Positions 28,975 through 37,586 of a stretch of 64,000 bases of DNA are shown piece by piece; the first letter of the stretch is position 1; the number at the start of each line of letters is the position of its first letter. The DNA is from an uncultured Rhodospirillales bacterium (lineage in GTDB: Bacteria; Pseudomonadota; Alphaproteobacteria; Acetobacterales; Acetobacteraceae). The notes below the pieces were generated by a model. That model was not told the origin of the DNA. It saw only the letters and a list, made by a program, of their open reading frames with translations, and ran no database searches. The DNA is taken from NCBI GenBank assembly GCA_903843125.1, contig CAIMOR010000254.1:1-64000 (forward strand). The letters are read 5' to 3'. The position numbers were made by a program, and so were the translations under genes.

Positions 28975-29942
28975 TGCGGGCGAATCCCGGCAGCGGCAAC
29001 CACTTGGCGCCAACGGACCGTATCCTCGGCCAACTGGCGCTCCGCGGCCTCGGGCGGCATGCCGCCGGGGATGCTGGCGATCTGTGCCAGGAAGGCGCGG
29101 ATGTCCGGCGCGGCCAGGGCCTGGGCCGCGGCGGTGTAGAGGCGCTGTACCACTGCATCGGGCGTGGCCCGGGGCACCGCCAGGCCGGACCAGTGCAGAA
29201 TGTCGTAGCCGGGCAACCCAGCCTCGGCGAAGGTCGGTACGTCCGGCAGCAACGCCAGCCGGCCGGGGCCGGTGATGGCCAGCGGACGCAGCACCGCATC
29301 CGCGCCGCCCATGGCCGCGCTGGGTGAAGCGAAGACCACGTCCACCTGGCGGGCCATGGTCGCGGTCACCGCCTCGCCGCCGCCGCGATAGGGCACGTGG
29401 AACAACCGCACATCGGCGGCGAGTTCATAGGCGACGGTGGCGAATTGCACGCTGCTGCCGACGCCGCCGCTGCCATAGGTAATGGCCTGCGGGCGACGCT
29501 TCGCGTCCTCGGTCAGCTCGCGCAGCGTGTGCCACGGGCTGTCGCGGTGGACGGCGGCAACCACGGGGGTGAAGGCGCTGATGGTGATCAGGCGGAAGGC
29601 GCGGGCGTGGTCGAAGGGCAGGCTGTTCACCAGGAACGGCATCATGCCGTAGGTGCTGTCCAGCGCCAGCAGGGTGTGGCCATCCGGCGCGGCCCGGGCG
29701 ACCTCGGCGGCGCCGATGCTGCCCGAGGCGCCGGACCGATTCTCCACCACCACGGACTGGCCGAGCGATTCGGTCAGCTTCACCGCCAGGCGGCGGGCGA
29801 TGGTGTCGATGGCGCCGGACGGCGCCCAGGCGACGACCAGGCGCAGCGGGTGGCTCGGGAAGCGCGGCTGCGCCACCGCCGGCGTTGCCAAAGAGGTGGG
29901 GGCCAGCGCGGAAGCCAGCAGCGTGCGGCGGGGCAGGCTCAC
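28971..29942 (-). CDS. Bug-family substrate-binding protein
   Basis: GTG start overlapping upstream TGA; HPLRLVVAWAPSGAIDTIARRLAVKLTESLGQSVVVENRSGASGSIGAAEVARAAPDGHTL. Confidence 0.92.
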   Translation of the reverse strand: MSLPRRTLLASALAPTSLATPAVAQPRFPSHPLRLVVAWAPSGAIDTIARRLAVKLTESLGQSVVVENRSGASGSIGAAEVARAAPDGHTLLALDSTYGMMPFLVNSLPFDHARAFRLITISAFTPVVAAVHRDSPWHTLRELTEDAKRRPQAITYGSGGVGSSVQFATVAYELAADVRLFHVPYRGGGEAVTATMARQVDVVFASPSAAMGGADAVLRPLAITGPGRLALLPDVPTFAEAGLPGYDILHWSGLAVPRATPDAVVQRLYTAAAQALAAPDIRAFLAQIASIPGGMPPEAAERQLAEDTVRWRQVVAAAGIRPQ

Positions 29943-30982
29943 GCGCCAAGTTCCCGGCGGACCTGGGCGGCGCCTTCCGCCAGCGCGCGCAGCTTGGCGA
30001 AGGCGCGGTCGCGCGGCAGGTACTTCATGCCGCAATCCGGCGCCGGCACCAGGCGCTCGGCCGGCAACACGGCCAGGCCGGCGCGGATGCGGGCGGCGAC
30101 GGTCTCGGCGCTCTCCACCTCCGGGCTGCCCAGGTCGAGCACGCCCAGCATGATGGTCTTGCCCGGCAGCTCCTTCAGGATCGCCAGGTCCAGCCGGGGC
30201 TGCGCCGCCTCGATGCTGATCTGCCGGGCGATGCAGGCGTCCAACTCCGGCAGGAAGGAGTAGCCGGCCGGCTTGTCGTTGCCGACCATTGCCGCATAGC
30301 CGAAGCACATGTGCACCACGGTGGTGCCCGCGATGCCCTCAAGCGCGCGGTTGATGCCGGGCACCGCCATGGCGCGGGCCTTCTCCGGGAAGGCCTGCAT
30401 CCAGGGCTCGTCCAGTTGGATCACGTCGGCGCCGGCGGCCTTGAGTTCCCGGATTTCAGCGTTCAGCGCATCGGCATAGGCCATCACCAGCTCGGCCTCG
30501 TCGGCGTAGTAGTCGTTGTGGCATTGCCGGGCCATGGTGAAGGGGCCGGGCAGCGTCACCTTCAGCACGCGGTCCGTGTTGGCGCGGGCGAAGGCGACGT
30601 CGCGCCCTTCCACCGAAGCGGCGCGGCGGACCGGGCCGACCACGCGCGGCACCACGGTCTTCGCCCCGGTGCGGCCCACCACCTCGGCCGGGTTGGCGAT
30701 ATCGATGCCCTCCAGCGCGTTGGAGAAGTGGTTGGAGTAGCTCTCGCGCCTGATCTCGCCATCGGTGATGATGTCGATGCCCGCGCGTTCCATGTCGCGC
30801 ATCGCCAGCAGGGTGGCGTCGTCCTGCGCCAGTTCCAGCAGGGGGGCCGCGATGCGCCAGAGTTCCGGCGCGCGGACGCGGGGCACCAGGCGGTTGCGCA
30901 GCGCGCCGTGGTCCACCAGCCAGAGCGGCTGCGGGTAGCTGCCGACGACGGTGGTGGGCAGAAGCGGCAGCGGCTTGGCCAT
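29939..30982 (-). CDS. Cobalamin-independent methionine synthase (MetE) C-terminal-domain family protein
   Basis: TTVVGSYPQP; DGEIRRESYSNHF; LDEPWMQ; VVHMCFGYAAM; PDCGMKYLPRDRAFAKL. Confidence 0.9.
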   Translation of the reverse strand: MAKPLPLLPTTVVGSYPQPLWLVDHGALRNRLVPRVRAPELWRIAAPLLELAQDDATLLAMRDMERAGIDIITDGEIRRESYSNHFSNALEGIDIANPAEVVGRTGAKTVVPRVVGPVRRAASVEGRDVAFARANTDRVLKVTLPGPFTMARQCHNDYYADEAELVMAYADALNAEIRELKAAGADVIQLDEPWMQAFPEKARAMAVPGINRALEGIAGTTVVHMCFGYAAMVGNDKPAGYSFLPELDACIARQISIEAAQPRLDLAILKELPGKTIMLGVLDLGSPEVESAETVAARIRAGLAVLPAERLVPAPDCGMKYLPRDRAFAKLRALAEGAAQVRRELGA

Positions 30983-31041
30983 GCGGGCATTTCCTCGGCT
31001 GGTTTGGCCGAAGCCTAGCCCCGGGCGGGGCCGGCGCGAAG
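30982..31041 (-). promoter_or_regulatory. Putative promoter CTTCGC-N18-TAGGCT upstream of MetE-like gene
   Basis: -10-like TAGGCT at 31012-31017 and CTTCGC at 31036-31041 on minus strand. Confidence 0.4.
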
Positions 31042-31102
31042 CCCGGCTTGGCGCCAGGCCGGCGGCCGGGCAGCATGGGGAAAAGCCATGGGGGGAAACA
31101 GG

Positions 31103-32713
31103 ATGGACACGTTCGACTATGTGGTGGTGGGCGCCGGCGCGGCCGGCTGCGTCATGGCGTACCGGTTGAGCGAGGGCGGCAGGTACAGCGTGGCCGTGCT
31201 GGAGGCCGGCGGCCCGGACAGCAACATCTTCATCAGGATTCCCGCCGGCTTCAACAAGACGGTCTATGACCCGAAGCTCAACTGGGGTTACGAGACCGCG
31301 CCGGGGCCACACATCGACGGCCGGCGCATCCAGTTTCCGCGCGGCAAGGTCATCGGCGGCTCCGGCTCGATCAACGGGCATCTCTACGTTCGCGGCCAGA
31401 GCGCGGACTACGACATGTGGGCGCAGCTGGGCTGCCGCGGCTGGTCATGGGACGACGTGCTGCCGTATTTCAAGAAGGCGGAAACGCGCGGCAATGGCGG
31501 CGGCGATCCCTCCGTGCGCGGGCAGGACGGGCCGCTGAACATCCAGGACCAGCGCGACCCGCACCCGCTGAGCGACGCCTACATGGCGGCAAACGAGGCG
31601 CTGGGGCTGCGACGCACGCCGGACTACAACAGCGGCAACCAGGAAGGCACCTTCCTGTACCAGCAGATGATGAAGGACGGCCGCCGCTGGTCCCCGGCCG
31701 ATGCCTATCTGCGCCCCGCCCTGCAACGGCCGAACGTGACCCTGGTGCAGCACGCGCTGGCCGAGGCGATTTTGTTCGACGGCAGGCGCGCCACCGGCAT
31801 TCGCTACCGGCGCGGCGAAGCGCCGATGGAGGTGCGGGCACGGCGCGACGTGGTGCTGTGCGGCGGGTCGATCAACACGCCGCAACTGCTGCAGCTCAGC
31901 GGGGTCGGCGACCCGGAATGGCTGCGCGACATCGGCGTGGCGGTGCACCACGCGCTGCCCGGCGTAGGCAAGAACCTGCGCGACCACTACGCGGTGCGCG
32001 TCTCGGCGCTGGTGCGGGGCACCGGGTCGCTGAACGAACGCTCCCGCGGGTTGCGCCTGGTGGGGGAGGTGCTGCGCTACGCCGTCTCCCGCAAGGGGCT
32101 GCTGACCGCCAGCCCAAGCCACGCTGGTGGCTACATGAAGACGCGGGAAGGGCTGGAGACGCCGGACATGCAGCTCTACTTCGCCCCCGCCAGCTATGCC
32201 GCCGGCGCCTATGGCGTGACCGACCTGGACACCAGGCCGGGCATGACGCTGGGTTGCGCGCAGCTGCGGCCTGAGAGCAAGGGCTGGCTGCGCGCGCGGA
32301 GCGCCGATCCGCGCGACAAGCCAGAAATCCAACCGAACTACCTGGCGGACCAGATGGACCGCGATGCGCTGCTGGCGGCGCTGAAGTACATGCGGCAACT
32401 GCTTCACACGCAGCCGCTGGCAGACTACGTGCTGGAGGAGAACTTCCCCGGCGCCCGCGTGCAGACCGACGAGGATTGGATGGCGCATGCCCGCGCCACC
32501 GGCAGCACCACCTACCACCCCATCGGCAGTTGCAAGCTCGGGACCGACCCGATGGCGGTGGTGGACCCGCTGAGCATGCGGGTGCACGGGCTGGCCGGGC
32601 TGCGGGTGGCCGATGCCTCCTGCATGCCCACCATGGTCAGCGGCAACACCTATGCGGCGACCAACATGATCGCCGAGAAGGGCGCCGACCTGATCCTGGC
32701 CGAAGCCGGGTAG
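31103..32713 (+). CDS. GMC family oxidoreductase (choline dehydrogenase-like)
   Basis: MDTFDYVVVGAGAAGCVMAYRLSEGGRYSVAVLEAGG; FPRGKVIGGSGSINGHLYVRGQSADYD; C-terminal TYHPIGSCKLG. Confidence 0.95.
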   Translation: MDTFDYVVVGAGAAGCVMAYRLSEGGRYSVAVLEAGGPDSNIFIRIPAGFNKTVYDPKLNWGYETAPGPHIDGRRIQFPRGKVIGGSGSINGHLYVRGQSADYDMWAQLGCRGWSWDDVLPYFKKAETRGNGGGDPSVRGQDGPLNIQDQRDPHPLSDAYMAANEALGLRRTPDYNSGNQEGTFLYQQMMKDGRRWSPADAYLRPALQRPNVTLVQHALAEAILFDGRRATGIRYRRGEAPMEVRARRDVVLCGGSINTPQLLQLSGVGDPEWLRDIGVAVHHALPGVGKNLRDHYAVRVSALVRGTGSLNERSRGLRLVGEVLRYAVSRKGLLTASPSHAGGYMKTREGLETPDMQLYFAPASYAAGAYGVTDLDTRPGMTLGCAQLRPESKGWLRARSADPRDKPEIQPNYLADQMDRDALLAALKYMRQLLHTQPLADYVLEENFPGARVQTDEDWMAHARATGSTTYHPIGSCKLGTDPMAVVDPLSMRVHGLAGLRVADASCMPTMVSGNTYAATNMIAEKGADLILAEAG

Positions 32714-32720
32714 CGCCGCC

Positions 32721-33590
32721 TCAGCGCGACGGCGCGATCACCGTCTCGCCGAAGCGGGCCAGGCTTTCCTCGATGTTCGGCAGGAAGGCGGTCAGCGGCA
32801 GCACCACACGCCCGACGCCACGCGCGGCGCGCTCCGCCACCGCGGACAGCGGGTCGGCGCCGAGCGCACCCGGGCAGCCGGTGATGCGCTCGATGCTGGT
32901 GGGGTCGCGGCCGGCGGCCTCGGCGGCGCGGGCCACGGTGTCGAACAGCGGGAAGACGTCGTGCTGCGAGCCGATGGAGGGGAAGAAGGCGTCGCCGAGC
33001 CGCCCGGCGCGGCGCGCCGCCGCCTCCGAATGGCCACCGATGACGATGGGCACGCCGCCACGCGCCGGCTTGGGGTTGCTGTTCACGGCCGTGAAGTTGA
33101 CGAACGCGCCATGGTGGCTGGCGCCGTCGCCGGCCCATAGCGCGCGCATGGCGGCGAGATGTTCATCGGCGCGCTTGCCGCGCTTCTCGAAGGGAACGCC
33201 GATGGCGGCGAACTCCTCGCGCAGCCAGCCGACGCCGATGCCGAGCTCGACACGCCCGCCGCTCATGCTGTCCAGCGTGGCGACCTGCTTGGCCAGCACC
33301 AGCGGTTCGCGCTGCGGCAGGATGATTACGCCGGTCATCAGTTTCAGCCGGGTGGTCGCGGCCAGCGCGAAGGCCATCCAGATCAGCGGGTCCGGGTAGG
33401 CGGCGGTATTCGCCGCGGGCATCCGGCCATCCGCCGAGTAGGGGTAAACGCTGTCATAGCTCTGCGGCAGCACCACGTGGTCGATCGCAAGCAGCGTGTC
33501 GAACCCCGCCTGTTCCGCCAGGCGCGCCACGCGGGCGGCGCCGGCGGCGTCGGGAAAGCAGATGTTGCCGAAATGCAGCGCGAACTTCAT
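32721..33590 (-). CDS. LLM class flavin-dependent oxidoreductase
   Basis: MKFALHFGNICFPDAAGAARVARLAEQAGFDTLLAIDHVVLP; TLDSMSGGRVELGIGVGWLREEFAAIGV. Confidence 0.92.
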   Translation of the reverse strand: MKFALHFGNICFPDAAGAARVARLAEQAGFDTLLAIDHVVLPQSYDSVYPYSADGRMPAANTAAYPDPLIWMAFALAATTRLKLMTGVIILPQREPLVLAKQVATLDSMSGGRVELGIGVGWLREEFAAIGVPFEKRGKRADEHLAAMRALWAGDGASHHGAFVNFTAVNSNPKPARGGVPIVIGGHSEAAARRAGRLGDAFFPSIGSQHDVFPLFDTVARAAEAAGRDPTSIERITGCPGALGADPLSAVAERAARGVGRVVLPLTAFLPNIEESLARFGETVIAPSR

Positions 33591-34315
33591 GCCATCGGCG
33601 CCACGGACAGGCCGCGGACCTTGTGCTGCTCGATGAAGCCGGCGACCAGGCCGCTGCGCTTGGCCTCCTCGACGAAGTCGCGCAGGAACGCGAAGGCGGC
33701 TTCGTTCTGCTTGGCGGTGCCGATGGCCTGCTGCACCGCCATGAACTGGCCATCCAAAATGCGGGCGCCGGGCAGCTTCTCCACGTCGCCCAGCAGGCCG
33801 GGGCGCAGGCCGGCGAAGACCTCCATCTTCTCGGCCACGAAGCGATCCCAGGCCGCGCTGCCGCCGCCGGGCACCTGCACCAGCGTGGCGTGGTGGATGT
33901 TGCGCTCCAACCACAGCGCATAGGCGGCACCGGCGGAAACGCCGATGCGGATGCCGGGCTTGTCGACCTGATCCATGCTGGCGATGGGCGAGCCGGCCGG
34001 CACCAGGTAGGTCGCCTCGATCTCGCAGTAGGCGGCGGTGAAGCTGATCTTGGCGGCCCGCTGCGGCTCGGCGCCGATCAGCGCGATGTCCCAGGTATTG
34101 GTATCGGCGGCATCGGCGATCTGGTTCGGCCGGGCGAAGGGCACGTACTTCACCGGCACGCCGAGCCGGTCGGCGATGGCCTTGGCCATGCTGGGGGAGA
34201 CGCCGGCCGGGTCGCCGTTTTCCGCCCGGCTGGTGACCAGCAGGAAATTGCCCATGTTGACTCCGGCGCGCAGCACGCCGGTGGGGGCCAGCTGGCCGAC
34301 GATGGCTGAGGACAT
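33587..34315 (-). CDS. Family 3-type transporter substrate-binding domain protein lacking an obvious signal peptide
   Basis: MSSAIVGQLAPTGVLRAGVNMGNFLLVTSRAENGDPAGVSPSMAKAIADRLGVPVKYVPF. Confidence 0.85.
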   Translation of the reverse strand: MSSAIVGQLAPTGVLRAGVNMGNFLLVTSRAENGDPAGVSPSMAKAIADRLGVPVKYVPFARPNQIADAADTNTWDIALIGAEPQRAAKISFTAAYCEIEATYLVPAGSPIASMDQVDKPGIRIGVSAGAAYALWLERNIHHATLVQVPGGGSAAWDRFVAEKMEVFAGLRPGLLGDVEKLPGARILDGQFMAVQQAIGTAKQNEAAFAFLRDFVEEAKRSGLVAGFIEQHKVRGLSVAPMA

Positions 34316-34332
34316 GGTGCTCTCCGTAAGGC

Positions 34333-35439
34333 TCAGGCCGCTTCGGCCAGGGGTGTCTGCAGGGCGTCGTAGCCATAGACCCAGTCGGGGTCGGTGCGCG
34401 TGCTCATCCACTCGTTGCGATGCGACGTCAGCTGGATTTCCGAGGCACGGGCGTGGCGCGTGGCGGTGTAGCGGGCGAAGGCGCGCTCCGGGTCGTGCTC
34501 CGCCTCAAGGCAGCGGGCCAGGACGGCGGCGTCCTCGATGGCGCTGGTGGCGCCCTGCGCCATGTAGGGCACCATCGGGTGGCAGGCGTCGCCGAGCAAG
34601 GCAACGCGGCCCCGGTGCCAGGCGGGCAGCGGGTCGCGTTCCACCAGTGCCCATTTGTGCACGTCCGGGCAGGCCGCCAGCACCTGCCGCACGGCGGGGT
34701 GGAAGCCGGCGAAGGCGTCGCGCAACTCACCGAGGTCGCCCTTGGAGGACCAGCTTTCCGTGCGCCACTCCGGTTCCGGCACGCTGGTGACGAAGTAGAC
34801 TTCGCTGCGGTCGGGCGTGACGTAATACGTCACGATATGGCGGTCTGGCCCCCACCACTTGGTGCAGTCATCCATCAGCGGCTCGGCCAGCAAGGCCGCC
34901 GGAAAGGTGGTGCGGTAGGCGACGCGACCATTGAAGCGCGCGGCCTGGGTGCCGAACAGCTGTTCGCGCACCCGGGAATGCACGCCATCGGCGGCCACCA
35001 CCGCATCGGCGGTCGCGGTGCTGCCGTCGGCGAAGTGCAGCGTGGTGCCTTCCACCCGCTGCACGGCGTGGGCCAGGCGGATGCGTTCGGCCGGCACCGC
35101 GCTTTCCAGGGCGGCGTGCAGGTCGCCGCGATGCAGCAGCAGGTAGGGCGCGCCATAGCGCTGCTCGAAGCGCTCGCCCAGCGTCAGCGTGTGCTTGACC
35201 GCACCGCTATCCCACTCCCGGTTGTTCCACACGGCGGGGGAGAAGGCACAGGCGCGCAGGCGCGGCTCCAGGCCGAGGCTGCGCAGCACCTTCAGCGCAT
35301 TGCTGCTCTGCTGGATGCCGGCGCCGATGCGGGCGAAGCGCTGGGCCTGTTCGTACACCTGCACGTCGAAGCCGCGCTGGTGCAGCAGGCCGGCAAGGCT
35401 GAGGCCGCCGATGCCGGCGCCGATGATGGCGATGCGCAT
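34333..35439 (-). CDS. FAD-dependent monooxygenase, NicC (6-hydroxynicotinate 3-monooxygenase)/salicylate hydroxylase-like
   Basis: GAGIGGLSLAGLLHQRGFDVQVYEQ; LLGDACHPMVPYMAQGATSAIEDAAVLARCL; C-terminal DPDWVYGYDALQTPL. Confidence 0.88.
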   Translation of the reverse strand: MRIAIIGAGIGGLSLAGLLHQRGFDVQVYEQAQRFARIGAGIQQSSNALKVLRSLGLEPRLRACAFSPAVWNNREWDSGAVKHTLTLGERFEQRYGAPYLLLHRGDLHAALESAVPAERIRLAHAVQRVEGTTLHFADGSTATADAVVAADGVHSRVREQLFGTQAARFNGRVAYRTTFPAALLAEPLMDDCTKWWGPDRHIVTYYVTPDRSEVYFVTSVPEPEWRTESWSSKGDLGELRDAFAGFHPAVRQVLAACPDVHKWALVERDPLPAWHRGRVALLGDACHPMVPYMAQGATSAIEDAAVLARCLEAEHDPERAFARYTATRHARASEIQLTSHRNEWMSTRTDPDWVYGYDALQTPLAEAA

Positions 35440-36416
35440 CAGTCGTTGATCCGGATATCGGCGCGGCGGACCACCTCGGCCCACTTGGCGATCTCGCCAT
35501 GGATCATGGCGCTGAACTCCGCCGGCGTGCCGGGCCGGGGTTCGGCGCCGATCTTCAGCATGCGCTCGCGCACGCCGGGGTCGTGCATCAGCTTCACCAG
35601 CTCGGTGTTCAGGCGCGTGACGATCTCGGGCGGGGTGCCGGCACGGACCGAGACGCCGCCCCAGCTGTAGGCGCTGTAGCCGGGCAGGCCTTGCTCGGCG
35701 ATGGTGGGCAGGCTCGGTATCAGCGCCGAGCGTTCCGGCGTGGAGATGCCAAGCGGGCGCAGCAACCCGGCCTGCACCGGCTGGATCGCGGTCGGCGCGT
35801 CGGAGAACATCATGTCGACATGGCCGCCGAGCAGGTCCGCCATGGCCGGGGCGCTGCCGCGATAGGGAATCTGGCGCAGCTGCACGCCGGCCTGCATGGC
35901 GAACAGCTCGCCGGCCAGATGGGTGCCGCCGCCATAGCCGGAATGGCTGTAGCTGAGCGTGCCGGGCGCCGCCTTGGCGGCGGCGATCAGCTCGGCCACG
36001 GAGTGGATCGGGCTTTCCGGCTTCACCACCAGGATGATGGGGTAGTAGGCCGAGAGCGTGACATGGGTGAAGTCGCGCTCGATGTCGTAGGTCAGGCTCG
36101 GCATCAGGCTGGGCAGCACGCTGAGATGGATGACGCTGAACAGCAGCGTGTAGCCATCGGCCGGGGCGCGGGCGACCAGTTCGGCCGCCACCGCGCCATT
36201 GGCGCCGGTGCGGTTCTCGATCACCACCGGCTGGCCCAGCGCTTCGCTGAGCGGCTGGGCCACGATGCGGGCGTTCTGGTCGATCGGTCCGCCCGGCGCG
36301 AAGGGTACGATGATGCGCAGCGGCCGGCTGGGCCAGGGCGCCTCGGCCAGCGCAGGGGCGGCCAGCAACGCCGCGGGCGCGGTCAGCAACAGGCGGCGGC
36401 CGAAGGGGTTGGGCAT
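35439..36416 (-). CDS. Bug-family substrate-binding protein
   Basis: RPLRIIVPFAPGGPIDQNARIVAQPLSEALGQPVVIENRTGANGAVAAELVARAPADGYTLL. Confidence 0.93.
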   Translation of the reverse strand: MPNPFGRRLLLTAPAALLAAPALAEAPWPSRPLRIIVPFAPGGPIDQNARIVAQPLSEALGQPVVIENRTGANGAVAAELVARAPADGYTLLFSVIHLSVLPSLMPSLTYDIERDFTHVTLSAYYPIILVVKPESPIHSVAELIAAAKAAPGTLSYSHSGYGGGTHLAGELFAMQAGVQLRQIPYRGSAPAMADLLGGHVDMMFSDAPTAIQPVQAGLLRPLGISTPERSALIPSLPTIAEQGLPGYSAYSWGGVSVRAGTPPEIVTRLNTELVKLMHDPGVRERMLKIGAEPRPGTPAEFSAMIHGEIAKWAEVVRRADIRIND

Positions 36417-36507
36417 GGACGTTCCCGTTTGCTTGGCCAGCGGTGCGGCCGGGTTTACCGCAGTGTAGGACGCAGCGCGTGCCGCTGGCCAGTCGGCGCG
36501 CGGCCGA

Positions 36508-36537
36508 TTGTTCGCCCGGCCACGAAGGCGCTAGGCT
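36508..36537 (+). promoter_or_regulatory. Putative promoter TTGTTC-N18-TAGGCT
   Basis: Upstream of Bug gene with Shine-Dalgarno GGAGGA at 36566-36571. Confidence 0.5.
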
Positions 36538-36577
36538 GCCAAGCAATGGCGGCCGAGACCGCCCGGAGGAACCGCCC

Positions 36578-37552
36578 ATGTCCAAGCGTCTCGCCCTTGC
36601 CCTGGCGCTGCTGCCACTGCTCGGGGCCGCACCGCCTGCCGTGGCGCAGCCGGCCTGGCCCAGCCGGCCCATCCGCTTCGTGGTGCCCTTCGCGCCTGGT
36701 GGTTCCAACGACTTCATGGCCCGGCTGATGGCGCCGCGCATGGCGGCCATGCTCGGCCAGCCCGTCGTCATCGAAACCCGCTCCGGCGCTGGCGGCGTCA
36801 CCGGCGTGGACCTCGCCGCCAAGGCGCCGGCCGATGGCTATACAGTCGCGCTCGGCACCACCGGCGGCATCGTGATCGGGCCAAGCCTGATGGTACCGCG
36901 GCCGTTCGAGGCCGGGCGCGACCTGGCGCCGATCACGCTGGCGATGAACGTCCAGGTGCCGGTGGTGGTGCCGGCGGCCTCGCCCTTCCATACCCTGGCC
37001 GACCTGCTGGCGGCGGCGAAGGCGCAGCCGGGCACGGTGACCTATGGTTCTTCCGGCGCCGGCAGCATGCCGCACCTGACCGGAGAGCTCATCGCGCAGC
37101 TGGCCGGGGTGCGGCTGGTGCACGTGCCGTATCGTGGCGGCGGGCCGGTGGGCACGGCACTGCTGGCCGGGGAGGTCGACAGCGGGCTGTCCGACATGCC
37201 GGTCTTCCTGGCGCACCACCGCGCCGGCACGCTGCGCATCATCGCGGTCGGCAGCCCGCAGCGGCTGAGCTTCCTGCCCGAGGTGCCGACGCTGGCGGAG
37301 AGCGGGCTGGGCGAGATCGAGACCAGCAACTGGCATGGGTTGGTCACCGCCGCGGCGGTGCCGGAGGCGGTGCTGGTGAAGCTGCACGCCGCCGCGGCCG
37401 CGGCGCTGCACGAGCCCGAGGTGGTGCGCGCCATCACCGAGCAAGGCATGGAGCCGGTTGGCAGCAGCCGTGCCGCCTTCGCCGAGCTGATCCGCGCCGA
37501 TGCGCTGAAATGGGCCGAGGTGATCCGGCGCGGGCAGATCCGGCCGGAGTAG
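36578..37552 (+). CDS. Bug-family substrate-binding protein
   Basis: MSKRLALALALLPLLGAAPPAVAQ signal; RPIRFVVPFAPGGSNDFMARLMAPRMAAMLGQPVVIETRSGAGG. Confidence 0.93.
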   Translation: MSKRLALALALLPLLGAAPPAVAQPAWPSRPIRFVVPFAPGGSNDFMARLMAPRMAAMLGQPVVIETRSGAGGVTGVDLAAKAPADGYTVALGTTGGIVIGPSLMVPRPFEAGRDLAPITLAMNVQVPVVVPAASPFHTLADLLAAAKAQPGTVTYGSSGAGSMPHLTGELIAQLAGVRLVHVPYRGGGPVGTALLAGEVDSGLSDMPVFLAHHRAGTLRIIAVGSPQRLSFLPEVPTLAESGLGEIETSNWHGLVTAAAVPEAVLVKLHAAAAAALHEPEVVRAITEQGMEPVGSSRAAFAELIRADALKWAEVIRRGQIRPE

Positions 37553-37579
37553 CCGCCGGGGGGGAGCGCCCCCGGCGGC
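37552..37579. terminator. Hairpin between convergent genes
   Basis: GCCGCCGGGGG-GGAGCG-CCCCCGGCGGC, perfect 11-bp arms; no clear T-tract. Confidence 0.6.
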
Positions 37580-37586
37580 AGGCGCC

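Noticed and set aside
36417-36577. TGGCCAGCGGCACGC as a further sigma-54 promoter
   Set aside because: GG-N10-GC spacing only; lacks TTGC and CAC features, likely chance in GC-rich DNA
34333-36822. 829-aa minus ORF
   Set aside because: Real gene is the NicC-like 34333-35439; the upstream part is an alternative frame of the Bug gene
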